NCBI RefSeq assembly: GCF_030453725.1
Contig: NZ_JAKDJU010000069.1
Location: 1-15,284 of the forward strand
Reading direction: 5' to 3'
From: Brevibacterium picturae
Lineage (GTDB): Bacteria > Actinomycetota > Actinomycetes > Actinomycetales > Brevibacteriaceae
Length of the DNA stretch: 15,284 nucleotides
A program made the position numbers and the translations under genes. Each line of letters begins with the position of its first letter. Positions within the stretch are counted from its first letter, which is position 1. The notes under the pieces are model-generated. The model did not search any database. It was not told where the DNA came from and saw only the letters and a list, made by a program, of their open reading frames with translations. This document shows, one piece after another, positions 7,344-13,579 of the stretch.

Positions 7344-9236
7344 CTACCGCGAGCCCTTGGGCTTCCGCTCCTCCTTGGGCGCCCTGTTCAACACGCCCTT
7401 GGTCCGTGACAGTCGATAGTCGATGCGCTCGTCGACCTTGTCGCCGAGGTATTCGTCGAAGTCGTCGGCCAGGTGCTCACTCACCTCGTGATAGGAGGCG
7501 GCGGCATCGAGGTCCGCGTTCCGCTTGGACTCCTTGCTGAATGCCTTGAGCGTCGCGACGCAGATGAGGATGAGTATCACGCTGAACGGCAGCGCCGTCA
7601 TCAGTGATCCCGCCTGCAGCGCACCGAGACCGCCTGCCCAGAGCAGGCCGATCGCCAGCGCGCCCTCCATCAGCGCCCAGAGGATACGTGACCACAGCGG
7701 CGGATTCGGATGTCCGCCCGAGGCGAGCATGTCAACGACGAGCGATCCGGAGTCCGATGAGGTGATGAAGAAGATCGCCACCAGGATGATCGCCAGGACC
7801 GACAGAATCGAACCGAGCGGAAGGCCGCCCAGGACGTCGAAGAGCACTCGTTCGGCCACGACTCCTTCTTCCGGGTCGACCAGGTCGCCGCTGCCGAAGA
7901 TCTGACGGTAGATTCCGCTGCCGCCCATGACGGAGAACCAGAAGAAGCCGACGATCGACGGGACGAGGAGGACACCGGCGATGAACTCCCGCACGGTGCG
8001 CCCCTTCGAGATGCGGGCGATGAAGACACCGACGAACGGCGCCCAGGAGATCCACCAGCCCCAGTAGAACAGAGTCCACGCGGAGTTCCATTCAGCGCCT
8101 TCGCCACCGGTGTAGGCACCGATGTCAAAGGTCATGTCGAGGACGTTCGCCAGGTAGACACCGAGGGATTCGACGAAATTCTGGAACAGGAAGAGAGTCG
8201 GCCCGAGCACCAGCACCGAAACGAGGAGGATGCCTGCCATCGTCAGGTTGATGTTGGACAGCCACTTGATTCCCGCGCCCACGCCCGAGACCACGGACAG
8301 AGTGGCCAGGAAGGTGATGACGACGATGAGGATGATGAGGAAGGTGTTGTCGTACTCGCCGACGACGCCGATGTGCTTGAGTCCGGCCGAAATCTGCTGC
8401 ACGCCGAGGCCCAGAGAGGTCGCGATGCCGAAGACGGTGCCGAAGATCGCGATGACGTCGATCGTGTCGCCGGCCCAGCCCTTGACTCTATTGCCGAGCA
8501 GGGGTTCGAGGGCCCAGCGGATGGACAGGGGACGCCCGCGGCGGTGGATGGCGTAGGCCAGTGCCATACCGAGCACGGCGTAGAGAGCCCATGGGTGCAG
8601 TCCCCAGTGGACGAAGGTCTGTGCCATGCCCATCTGGGCGTTCTCGACCTCTCCGCCCGGCCAGCCGGGCTTGGCCCCGGTGGTCGCATAGGTCAGCGGC
8701 TCGGCCACACCGTAGAAGACGAGGCCGATTCCCATTCCGGCTCCGAAGAGCATCGCGAACCAGGACAGGAGACCGAACTCGGGCTTGTCGTCGTCCTTGC
8801 CGAGGCGGATCCTGCCGTGCTTCGAGAGACCGATGAAGATCGCGAATGCGACGAACAGCCCGACGATGAGCATGTAGTACCAACCGAGGGAGCTGACGAT
8901 CCAGTTCTGGATCCCCGAGAACACGGCCCCCGTGCCGTCGGGAATGAAGATCGCGAGCAGCGCGACGGCGACGATCACGATGAGTGCGGGCCAGAAGACC
9001 CTGGGGGCGATCATGCCCTTGCCTATGCGCACACCCTGACGACGGAGCTTCTCCGTGATCTCGTCGTCCGAGTCGTTGTCTCCGATGTGCAGCCTGTGCG
9101 GCAGGTGCAGTTCCACTGGATCCGGGTGTCCGAACAGATAGTTCGGATCGTCGGTGGCGCTGCTGTCGGGATTCTGGCCCGACCCCCCGGCCGCGGACTG
9201 CTCCACCCGAGAGTCGTCGCCGTCTGAGTTAGACAT
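7344..9236 (-). CDS. BCCT-family transporter (betaine/choline/carnitine-type osmolyte carrier)
   Basis: Membrane symporter for quaternary-ammonium solutes such as glycine betaine, choline, carnitine or ectoine, 630 residues. A very acidic cytoplasmic N-tail (1-75) precedes about twelve helices. The unwound sodium-site segment G-A-G-M-G-I-G-L-V-F-Y-G is at 165-176; the aromatic-box helix keeps W211, W216 and Y219; the BCCT signature spans 384-398 (N-S-A-W-T-L-F-Y-W-G-W-W); and D-S-G-S-L-V-V-D-M is at 495-503. The G-M-G-I-G form of the sodium-site motif is that of Na+-coupled BetP-like members. The C-tail (from 568) is long and charged, as in osmosensing carriers, but sensing cannot be proven from sequence. 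The start at 9236 has AAGGA (9241-9245) 4 nt upstream; an upstream in-frame extension to 9362 lacks a ribosome site and would read through the intergenic region. The exact substrate is unknown. Confidence 0.95.
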   Translation of the reverse strand: MSNSDGDDSRVEQSAAGGSGQNPDSSATDDPNYLFGHPDPVELHLPHRLHIGDNDSDDEITEKLRRQGVRIGKGMIAPRVFWPALIVIVAVALLAIFIPDGTGAVFSGIQNWIVSSLGWYYMLIVGLFVAFAIFIGLSKHGRIRLGKDDDKPEFGLLSWFAMLFGAGMGIGLVFYGVAEPLTYATTGAKPGWPGGEVENAQMGMAQTFVHWGLHPWALYAVLGMALAYAIHRRGRPLSIRWALEPLLGNRVKGWAGDTIDVIAIFGTVFGIATSLGLGVQQISAGLKHIGVVGEYDNTFLIILIVVITFLATLSVVSGVGAGIKWLSNINLTMAGILLVSVLVLGPTLFLFQNFVESLGVYLANVLDMTFDIGAYTGGEGAEWNSAWTLFYWGWWISWAPFVGVFIARISKGRTVREFIAGVLLVPSIVGFFWFSVMGGSGIYRQIFGSGDLVDPEEGVVAERVLFDVLGGLPLGSILSVLAIILVAIFFITSSDSGSLVVDMLASGGHPNPPLWSRILWALMEGALAIGLLWAGGLGALQAGSLMTALPFSVILILICVATLKAFSKESKRNADLDAAASYHEVSEHLADDFDEYLGDKVDERIDYRLSRTKGVLNRAPKEERKPKGSR

Positions 9237-9290
9237 GGTGTCCTTTGCATAGCGTACGTATGACCATCGACCCACTTTGCCGCACCTGCA

Positions 9291-9320
9291 GTGAAACTTC
9301 AAGCGAATTCTCAGTTTCAC
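9291..9320. promoter_or_regulatory. Inverted repeat GTGAAACT-N14-AGTTTCAC between divergent BCCT and MFS genes
   Basis: Perfect 8-bp arms (9291-9298 and 9313-9320) lie about 54 bp upstream of the BCCT start and 36 bp upstream of the MFS start. Half-site centres are about 22 bp apart, roughly two helical turns, so a dimeric or tetrameric regulator could bind one face of the DNA and control both genes. No neighbouring regulator is an obvious partner. This is a candidate operator only. Confidence 0.4.
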
Positions 9321-9344
9321 CCCAGGACCTGACCGTGGAGTCAG

Positions 9345-9350
9345 TACAGT
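9345..9350 (+). promoter_or_regulatory. Candidate -10 box giving a leaderless MFS transcript
   Basis: TACAGT fits the TANNNT pattern of actinobacterial -10 boxes and ends 6 nt before the ATG, which would place transcription start at or beside the A of the start codon. No good Shine-Dalgarno sequence precedes this ATG, which agrees with leaderless initiation. No convincing -35 was seen. Confidence 0.45.
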
Positions 9351-9356
9351 GGCGGC

Positions 9357-10676
9357 ATGCACACGAAACCGACGCCGGCGGCTGGATCACGTTCGAGAAT
9401 CCTCGGCTGGGCCCTCTGGGACTGGGGGTCGGCGTCCTTCAACGCCGTCATCATCACCTTCGTCTTCGCCCCGTATCTGACGAAGAGCGTGGCCGCGACC
9501 GAGGAGGCCGGTTCCACTGCGCTGGGCTGGTCGACGGCAGCGGCCGGACTCATCATCGCCCTGGTGGCACCGGCCGCCGGCACGCGGGCCGATTCCGGCG
9601 GTCGCCACAAGCTCTGGCTCGGCGTCCACACGAGCATCGTCATCCTCACGATGTTCGGCCTGTTCTTCGTCCGCGACTCCCCCGAATACCTGTGGCTGGG
9701 TCTCCTCCTCATCGCCATGGGTAGCGTGTTCTTCGAATTCGCCGAGGTGTCCTACAACGGCATCATGGTTCGCATCACCCACCCTGACAACGTCGGGAAG
9801 GTCTCGGGCTTCGGTTGGGGCATGGGCTATGCCGGCGGACTCGTTCTCCTCGTCATCCTGCTCGTCCTCGTCATCCAGCCCGAGGTGGGACTCTTCGGGG
9901 CCGGCGATGACGGCGGCATGCGCTTCCGCGTCGTCGCCGCCCTGTCCGCGGTGTGGTTCGCGCTCTTCGCTCTGCCGGTGCTGTTCACCGCACCGAGTGC
10001 CAAAGCCTCAAACCCCTCGTGTGGGCATCCAATCCGGGCATTCATCGCCGACTATGTCGCACTCGTCCGGCGTCTCGTGCGGATGTGGAGGGAGGAGCAC
10101 CAGACGCTGCGCTTCTTCATCGCCTCGGCGGTGTTCCGCGATGGACTGGCCGCGATCTTTGCCTTCGCCGGAGTCCTCGCAGCAGGCAGCTACGGCTTCT
10201 CAGCCTCGGAGATCATCATCCTGGGCGTGGCCGCCAATGTTGCCGCCGGCGCAGGGGCCATGATCGCCGGATACTTCGATGACCGGCTCGGCCCGAAGCC
10301 CGTCATCATCGCCGGACTCATCATCATCCTCATCGGCGGCATGCCGATCCTCTTCAGCGACAGCCCGGGCGTGTTCTGGGCCTGCGCTCTTGTGCTCAGC
10401 TTCTGCGTCGGACCGGTGCAGGCCTCGAGCCGGTCGTTTCTGGCCCGGATCACTCCACCCGAGCGCGCTGGGGAGAACTTCGGCCTCTATGCCACCACCG
10501 GTCGCGCCGTGAGTTTCCTTGGCCCGGCCATGTTCGCAGTCTTCATCTCACTCCTCGGGTTTCAGAGGGCCGGCACTCTGGGGATCCTCCTCGTGCTCTT
10601 CGTCGGCCTGCTCCTCATCATCCCGGTCAAACCCGAGGCTCCGGCGAAGTCGATGCAGGCACAGACCAAGCGCTGA
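9357..10676 (+). CDS. UMF1/Atg22-like MFS transporter
   Basis: Polytopic membrane protein of 439 residues with about eleven or twelve helices, belonging to the MFS branch related to yeast vacuolar Atg22 (UMF1). Evidence is the N-terminal W-A-L-W-D-W-G-S-A-S-F-N (18-29) at the head of helix 1, E-V-S-Y-N-G-I-M-V-R-I followed by V-G-K-V-S-G-F-G-W-G-M-G-Y-A-G-G (130-161), and P-P-E-R-A-G-E-N-F-G-L-Y-A-T-T-G-R-A at 367-384 before S-F-L-G-P. Atg22 exports amino acids from the yeast vacuole, but bacterial substrates are mostly unknown, so no substrate is assigned. The ATG has no strong ribosome site, and a -10-like TACAGT ends 6 nt upstream, suggesting leaderless expression. It is divergent from the BCCT gene and probably monocistronic, ending before a perfect hairpin. 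Confidence 0.9.
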   Translation: MHTKPTPAAGSRSRILGWALWDWGSASFNAVIITFVFAPYLTKSVAATEEAGSTALGWSTAAAGLIIALVAPAAGTRADSGGRHKLWLGVHTSIVILTMFGLFFVRDSPEYLWLGLLLIAMGSVFFEFAEVSYNGIMVRITHPDNVGKVSGFGWGMGYAGGLVLLVILLVLVIQPEVGLFGAGDDGGMRFRVVAALSAVWFALFALPVLFTAPSAKASNPSCGHPIRAFIADYVALVRRLVRMWREEHQTLRFFIASAVFRDGLAAIFAFAGVLAAGSYGFSASEIIILGVAANVAAGAGAMIAGYFDDRLGPKPVIIAGLIIILIGGMPILFSDSPGVFWACALVLSFCVGPVQASSRSFLARITPPERAGENFGLYATTGRAVSFLGPAMFAVFISLLGFQRAGTLGILLVLFVGLLLIIPVKPEAPAKSMQAQTKR

Positions 10677-10693
10677 GCCGCCTCGCAGATGTG

Positions 10694-10729
10694 GGAGCCT
10701 GCACCGCCGCTGGAGCCTGCGCCGCCGCT
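10694..10729. repeat. Two tandem 18-bp repeats after the MFS stop codon
   Basis: Units 10694-10711 and 10712-10729 match at 17 of 18 bases (consensus GGAGCCTGCRCCGCCGCT). They lie between the MFS stop codon and the terminator hairpin, and no coding role is apparent. The pattern is similar in size and position to the tandem pair after the BCCT gene, but the sequences are unrelated. Confidence 0.8.
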
Positions 10730-10734
10730 GCGCC

Positions 10735-10795
10735 AACGGTTGGCAAGTTCTCTTCGATAATTGAGTCTCAGATCGAAGAGAACTTGCCAACCGTT
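10735..10795. terminator. Bidirectional hairpin terminator between MFS and SRPBCC genes
   Basis: A perfect 24-bp stem (10735-10758 with 10772-10795) encloses a 13-nt loop that itself contains TGAG/CTCA. It lies between two convergent genes, 58 bp after the MFS stop and 24 bp after the SRPBCC stop. The stem is unusually long and mismatch-free and is AT-richer than the flanks. No long T-tract follows, but position and symmetry make termination in both directions the likely role. Confidence 0.82.
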
Positions 10796-10819
10796 TCGCA
10801 TTCTCGTGCCGAGTCCGCC

Positions 10820-11308
10820 TCAGTCCTGAGCAAGCAGGTCGTCAATCTGGCTCATCGCGCTCGTGGCGCCTTCGACCATGCCCATCTCGAGTACGGTCTT
10901 GAGGCCTTCGAGGGAGTCGAAGGTCGATTCGTAGGTGGCTCGCGTTCCCCCGTCGACCTCGCTGAAGGTGAAGACACTGCTGCTGCCGGGCATCGACTCA
11001 TCGATGTTGAAGTCCTCGTCCGCGAAATAGTCGCGGAATGCCAATTGCCTCGGAGCGTCGACCGAGGACACTTCCCAGAGCCCGCAGAACTTCTCACCCT
11101 CAGGGCTGGTCATAAAGTAGGTGACCCGGCCCCCTGGCACCAAAGAATGGTCGACCACCGTTGCCGGATAGGTGGGCGGCCCCCAGACCTTCTCAAGCTG
11201 GCGCGGGTCGGCGTAGACCTCCCAGACCCGTTCGGGAGGTGCCGCGAATTCGGCGACCATCGTCAACGTCAGATTCTCTTCGTCGTGGGTGGTTTCAATG
11301 ACTGGCAT
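10820..11308 (-). CDS. SRPBCC / AHSA1-domain protein
   Basis: Small cytoplasmic protein of 162 residues with the START-like SRPBCC fold related to the activator of Hsp90 ATPase C-terminal domain. Family features are the F-A-A-P-P-E-R-V-W-E-V-Y-A-D-P segment (21-35) with W-G-P-P-T-Y-P (42-48), G-G-R-V-T-Y-F-M (59-66), a central W-E-V-S-S-V (78-83), and a C-terminal amphipathic helix ending S-Q-I-D-D-L-L. The fold binds hydrophobic ligands in a deep cavity; no ligand can be named. GGGAG (11314-11318) lies 5 nt before the ATG. It follows the ArsR-type gene by 65 nt on the same strand. This ArsR-SRPBCC pairing is very common in actinobacteria, so the two are probably co-transcribed and the repressor controls both. 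Confidence 0.9.
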   Translation of the reverse strand: MPVIETTHDEENLTLTMVAEFAAPPERVWEVYADPRQLEKVWGPPTYPATVVDHSLVPGGRVTYFMTSPEGEKFCGLWEVSSVDAPRQLAFRDYFADEDFNIDESMPGSSSVFTFSEVDGGTRATYESTFDSLEGLKTVLEMGMVEGATSAMSQIDDLLAQD

Positions 11309-11318
11309 GACTGCTCCC

Positions 11319-11383
11319 TGTTCGACTCATCGTGTTCGACTCAGCTTGTTCGCTTCATCGGCCGGCAGGCGCTTCATCGGCCG
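11319..11383. repeat. Two pairs of short direct repeats between and into the ArsR and SRPBCC genes
   Basis: TGTTCGACTCA occurs at 11319-11329 and 11333-11343 (14-bp period), and CGCTTCATCGGCCG occurs at 11351-11364 and 11370-11383 (19-bp period). The second pair covers the last codons and stop of the ArsR gene (stop at 11374-11376), so the repeat has copied the gene's 3' end into the spacer. There is no sign of a mobile element. Replication slippage is the simplest origin. Confidence 0.75.
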
Positions 11384-11715
11384 TCGGCCTCATCCGAAGC
11401 CAGCAGGTCATCGACGCGCTGGACCCGCGCACGCCACATGTCCTCGAGTTCGTTCAGCATTGAGGCGACAGTGCGGATTGCGCCCATTTCGACGTGCGCG
11501 ATCTGTGCCCGTCCGACCCGCCGCTTCGACACAAGACCAGCACGCTCGAGCACAGCAACGTGCTTCTGCACCCCCGCGAAGCTCATCTCATAGGAATCAG
11601 CCAGCTCAGACACCGAAAGCTCTTCATCCATGACTCGCCTCACGATATCGCGACGCGTGCGATCGGCCAATGCCTGGAACATCGCATCCACCTGATCGTC
11701 GAGAAGTGCTTCCAT
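11374..11715 (-). CDS. ArsR-family winged-helix repressor
   Basis: Dimeric DNA-binding repressor, 113 residues, the usual ArsR size. The HTH core runs through A-L-A-D-R-T-R-R-D-I-V-R-R (15-27), then L-S-V-S-E-L-A-D-S-Y-E-M-S-F-A-G-V-Q-K-H-V (33-53), with L-E-R-A-G-L-V at 56-62 leading to the wing. There is no C-x-C metal-binding pair in helix 3 (only Y-E-M is there), so it is not an arsenic or metal sensor of the classical kind but the SdpR/AHSA1-linked type. The ATG at 11715 is chosen because a TTGACG-16-TATGAT promoter puts the transcription start at or 1 nt before it and no ribosome site is present. Upstream in-frame starts, such as 11727, would fall within the operator. An inverted repeat inside the promoter suggests autoregulation. 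The SRPBCC gene follows on the same strand. Confidence 0.9.
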   Translation of the reverse strand: MEALLDDQVDAMFQALADRTRRDIVRRVMDEELSVSELADSYEMSFAGVQKHVAVLERAGLVSKRRVGRAQIAHVEMGAIRTVASMLNELEDMWRARVQRVDDLLASDEADGR

Positions 11716-11722
11716 AACGTGA

Positions 11723-11750
11723 ATCATACAACCATATAGTTGTACGTCAA
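11723..11750 (-). promoter_or_regulatory. ArsR promoter with embedded operator TACAAC-N6-GTTGTA
   Basis: On the minus strand -35 TTGACG (11750-11745) and -10 TATGAT (11728-11723) are 16 bp apart. The spacer is almost wholly filled by a perfect inverted repeat TACAAC-N6-GTTGTA (11727-11744) whose centre, CATATA, is itself nearly symmetrical. A repressor bound there would block RNA polymerase directly. Initiation about 7 nt after the -10 would fall at the ATG, giving a leaderless mRNA. The operator call for the adjacent ArsR protein is inferred from position and symmetry. Confidence 0.78.
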
Positions 11751-11768
11751 GGATCATTCGATCGGCCA

Positions 11769-11797
11769 TTGACACTGCGCTTGAACACGCGTTTAAT
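11769..11797 (+). promoter_or_regulatory. TetR-exporter operon promoter (leaderless)
   Basis: TTGACA (11769-11774) is a perfect -35, followed after 17 bp by TTTAAT (11792-11797), a 5-of-6 -10. Transcription would begin around 11804-11806, on the ATG of the TetR gene at 11805, so the mRNA should be leaderless; no Shine-Dalgarno sequence is present. Its -35 is separated by only 18 bp from the -35 of the divergent ArsR promoter. Confidence 0.78.
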
Positions 11798-11814
11798 ATT
11801 AAACATGCGTTCAA
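11781..11814. promoter_or_regulatory. 34-bp palindromic operator over the TetR promoter and start codon
   Basis: The two 17-bp halves (11781-11797 and 11798-11814) are inverted copies matching at 14 of 17 positions. The outer TTGAAC/GTTCAA arms and the 14-bp centre at 11791-11804 (GTTTAATATTAAAC) are perfect. The element covers the -10 box, the expected start point and the ATG (11805-11807). This is the arrangement expected for TetR autorepression of an exporter operon. Binding by this TetR protein is inferred. Confidence 0.82.
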
Positions 11815-12530
11815 CACACGACGATTCGAACTCGAAGAAGCCCAGCGCGCCCGAGACGAGACGCACCCGCTCCCCCAATGCCTCACCGGAGACAGCGGAG
11901 AAGATCCTCACGGCCGCCATCGCAGCATTCGCCGAGCACGGTTTCACGAAATCGACGATCCGCGGCATCGCCTCGGCGGCCGGGGTCTCCCCCGGACTCG
12001 TCATCCACCATTTCGGATCGAAGGACGGTCTGCGCACGGCCTGCGACGATCACGTCTTCACAGCGATCACCGAGTCGAAGGCCAAGCACGCCGAATACGC
12101 TGCCCACGCCATGCAGATGATCTTCAGCGATCCCGGCATGAGCACGAAGATCGACTACCTCATGAAGTCCCTGCTCGATCCCAGCGAACACGGCCAGCGA
12201 TACTTCGAGCACTATGTCGACCTCGTCGAGGAATACATCGCCGACGGCTTCGCCGGATATTCGTTCCGGCAGAGCGACGATCCCCGGGGGCAGGCAGCGA
12301 CGATCGCGGTCCTCGCACTCTCCCCGTCAATACTCGCCCAACGGCTGCAGATATCGCTGGGCACCGCCGACACGGCGGAGACGATGACACGCCTCGCGCC
12401 CCATCTGCTCGACCTCTACCTCAACGGCGTCCTCAGCGCGACACCGGAGGGAGAGCCCGACCCGCCCGATTCCCCCGACTCCTCGGAACCCACCGAACCC
12501 ACCGATCCTTCTGGAGGCGATCAGCCATGA
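11805..12530 (+). CDS. TetR-family repressor of the adjacent ABC exporter
   Basis: Cytoplasmic ligand-responsive repressor, 241 residues. The N-terminal TetR_N domain covers about 29-77: A-E-K-I-L-T-A-A-I-A-A-F-A-E-H-G-F (31-47), then the helix-turn-helix at 51-69 (T-I-R-G-I-A-S-A-A-G-V-S-P-G) and H-H-F-G-S-K-D-G-L (68-76). The rest is helical with no recognisable ligand site, and the last 30 residues are an acidic, proline-rich tail that is probably disordered. The ATG at 11805 is chosen because a strong promoter initiates on it. An in-frame TTG at 11769 is part of the -35 box and cannot be the start. The TGA overlaps the ATG of the ATPase gene (ATGA), so all three genes form one operon. A drug-like or antibiotic inducer that is also the export substrate is likely but unproven. 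Confidence 0.92.
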   Translation: MRSTHDDSNSKKPSAPETRRTRSPNASPETAEKILTAAIAAFAEHGFTKSTIRGIASAAGVSPGLVIHHFGSKDGLRTACDDHVFTAITESKAKHAEYAAHAMQMIFSDPGMSTKIDYLMKSLLDPSEHGQRYFEHYVDLVEEYIADGFAGYSFRQSDDPRGQAATIAVLALSPSILAQRLQISLGTADTAETMTRLAPHLLDLYLNGVLSATPEGEPDPPDSPDSSEPTEPTDPSGGDQP

Positions 12531-13579
12531 CCACAACGACAAGCACCCGGACGCCCACCTCGGCGACTGCCGACCACAACCCTGCGGCCATCTCCATGCA
12601 GGACGTGGTCAAGAGCTACGGCCGGGTGCGCGCACTCGACGGGCTGTCCCTCGACGTCGCGCGCGGCGAGGTCCACGGCTTCCTGGGTCCGAACGGTGCC
12701 GGTAAGTCCACCACCATCAGGATTCTGCTCGGAATCCTCAAACACGACCTGGGACGCATCAGCCTCCTCGGCGAAGACCCCTGGGCGAAAGCGGTTTCAC
12801 TGCACCGCAGACTCGCCTACGTCCCCGGCGACGTCGAACTCTGGCCGAGTCTGACCGGAGGCGAGGCCATCGACCTGTTCGCGCGACTGCGCGGCGGGGT
12901 CGACACGCGCAGACGTGATGAACTCATCGAGCGCTTCGACCTCGATCCGCGCAAGAAGGGCCGAACGTATTCGAAGGGCAATCGGCAGAAGGTCGCGCTG
13001 ATCTCCGCGCTGGCTTCACATGTCGATCTCCTGCTGCTCGATGAACCGACCGCCGGCCTCGATCCGCTCATGGAGGCCGTGTTCCAGCAGTGCATCAGAG
13101 AGGCGAAGGAGGAGGGACGCACGGTTCTCCTCTCCAGCCACATCCTCGCCCAGGTGGAGGCCTTGGCCGATCGTGTGTCGATCATCAGATCCGGACGAAT
13201 CGTCGAATCCGGAGCCCTGTCGGACCTGCGCCACCTGTCCCGGACGACAGTCGCCGTGCAGGTGGAGACCGACATTCCTCAGTTGACGACCATGCCCGGC
13301 ATCCACGACCTGGTGCGCGAGGGGACACGGCTGCACTTCAGCGCCGACACCGCCGAACTCCCCGCCATCATGCGAGCCCTCGGCGAGCACGACATCCAAT
13401 CGCTGACGGCGACTCCCCCGACACTCGAACAGCTGCTGCTGCGCCACTACGGCGACCCTACCGGTGGCGACCCCGCCGACTCATCCGCGGGTAACGGCGC
13501 AGACCGCGCCGAGGGCAGTGACTCCGCGAGCACCCGCACCAGACCCCGCAAGGGGATCCTCACCAGGGAGAAATCATGA
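12527..13579 (+). CDS. ABC exporter ATP-binding subunit (ABC-2 / drug-export type)
   Basis: Cytoplasmic ATPase that powers the permease encoded next, 350 residues. Walker A G-P-N-G-A-G-K-S-T is at 54-62, the signature motif is Y-S-K-G-N-R-Q-K at 148-155, Walker B with its catalytic Glu (L-L-L-L-D-E-P) is at 168-174, D-loop A-G-L-D at 176-179, and the switch His is His205 in L-S-S-H. Two positions differ from the textbook ABC: the Q-loop region reads Y-V-P-G-D-V (98-103), with Gly where Gln is usual, and the signature is S-K-G-N-R rather than L-S-G-G-Q. Both are, as far as I recall, shared by a branch of actinobacterial ABC-2 exporters. The C-terminal 40 residues are a charged, low-complexity tail. 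GGAGG (12513-12517) lies 9 nt before the ATG, which overlaps the TetR stop (ATGA). Its own stop overlaps the permease start in the same way. Confidence 0.94.
   Translation: MTTTTSTRTPTSATADHNPAAISMQDVVKSYGRVRALDGLSLDVARGEVHGFLGPNGAGKSTTIRILLGILKHDLGRISLLGEDPWAKAVSLHRRLAYVPGDVELWPSLTGGEAIDLFARLRGGVDTRRRDELIERFDLDPRKKGRTYSKGNRQKVALISALASHVDLLLLDEPTAGLDPLMEAVFQQCIREAKEEGRTVLLSSHILAQVEALADRVSIIRSGRIVESGALSDLRHLSRTTVAVQVETDIPQLTTMPGIHDLVREGTRLHFSADTAELPAIMRALGEHDIQSLTATPPTLEQLLLRHYGDPTGGDPADSSAGNGADRAEGSDSASTRTRPRKGILTREKS

Noticed and set aside
8373..9227. Plus-strand open frame opposite the BCCT gene
   Set aside because: It is antisense to conserved transporter helices, with a D/E/H/R-rich composition from reversed hydrophobic codons.
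9237..9362. 42-residue N-terminal extension of the BCCT protein
   Set aside because: It would cross the whole divergent promoter region and lacks a ribosome site; the ATG at 9236 has AAGGA at 4 nt.
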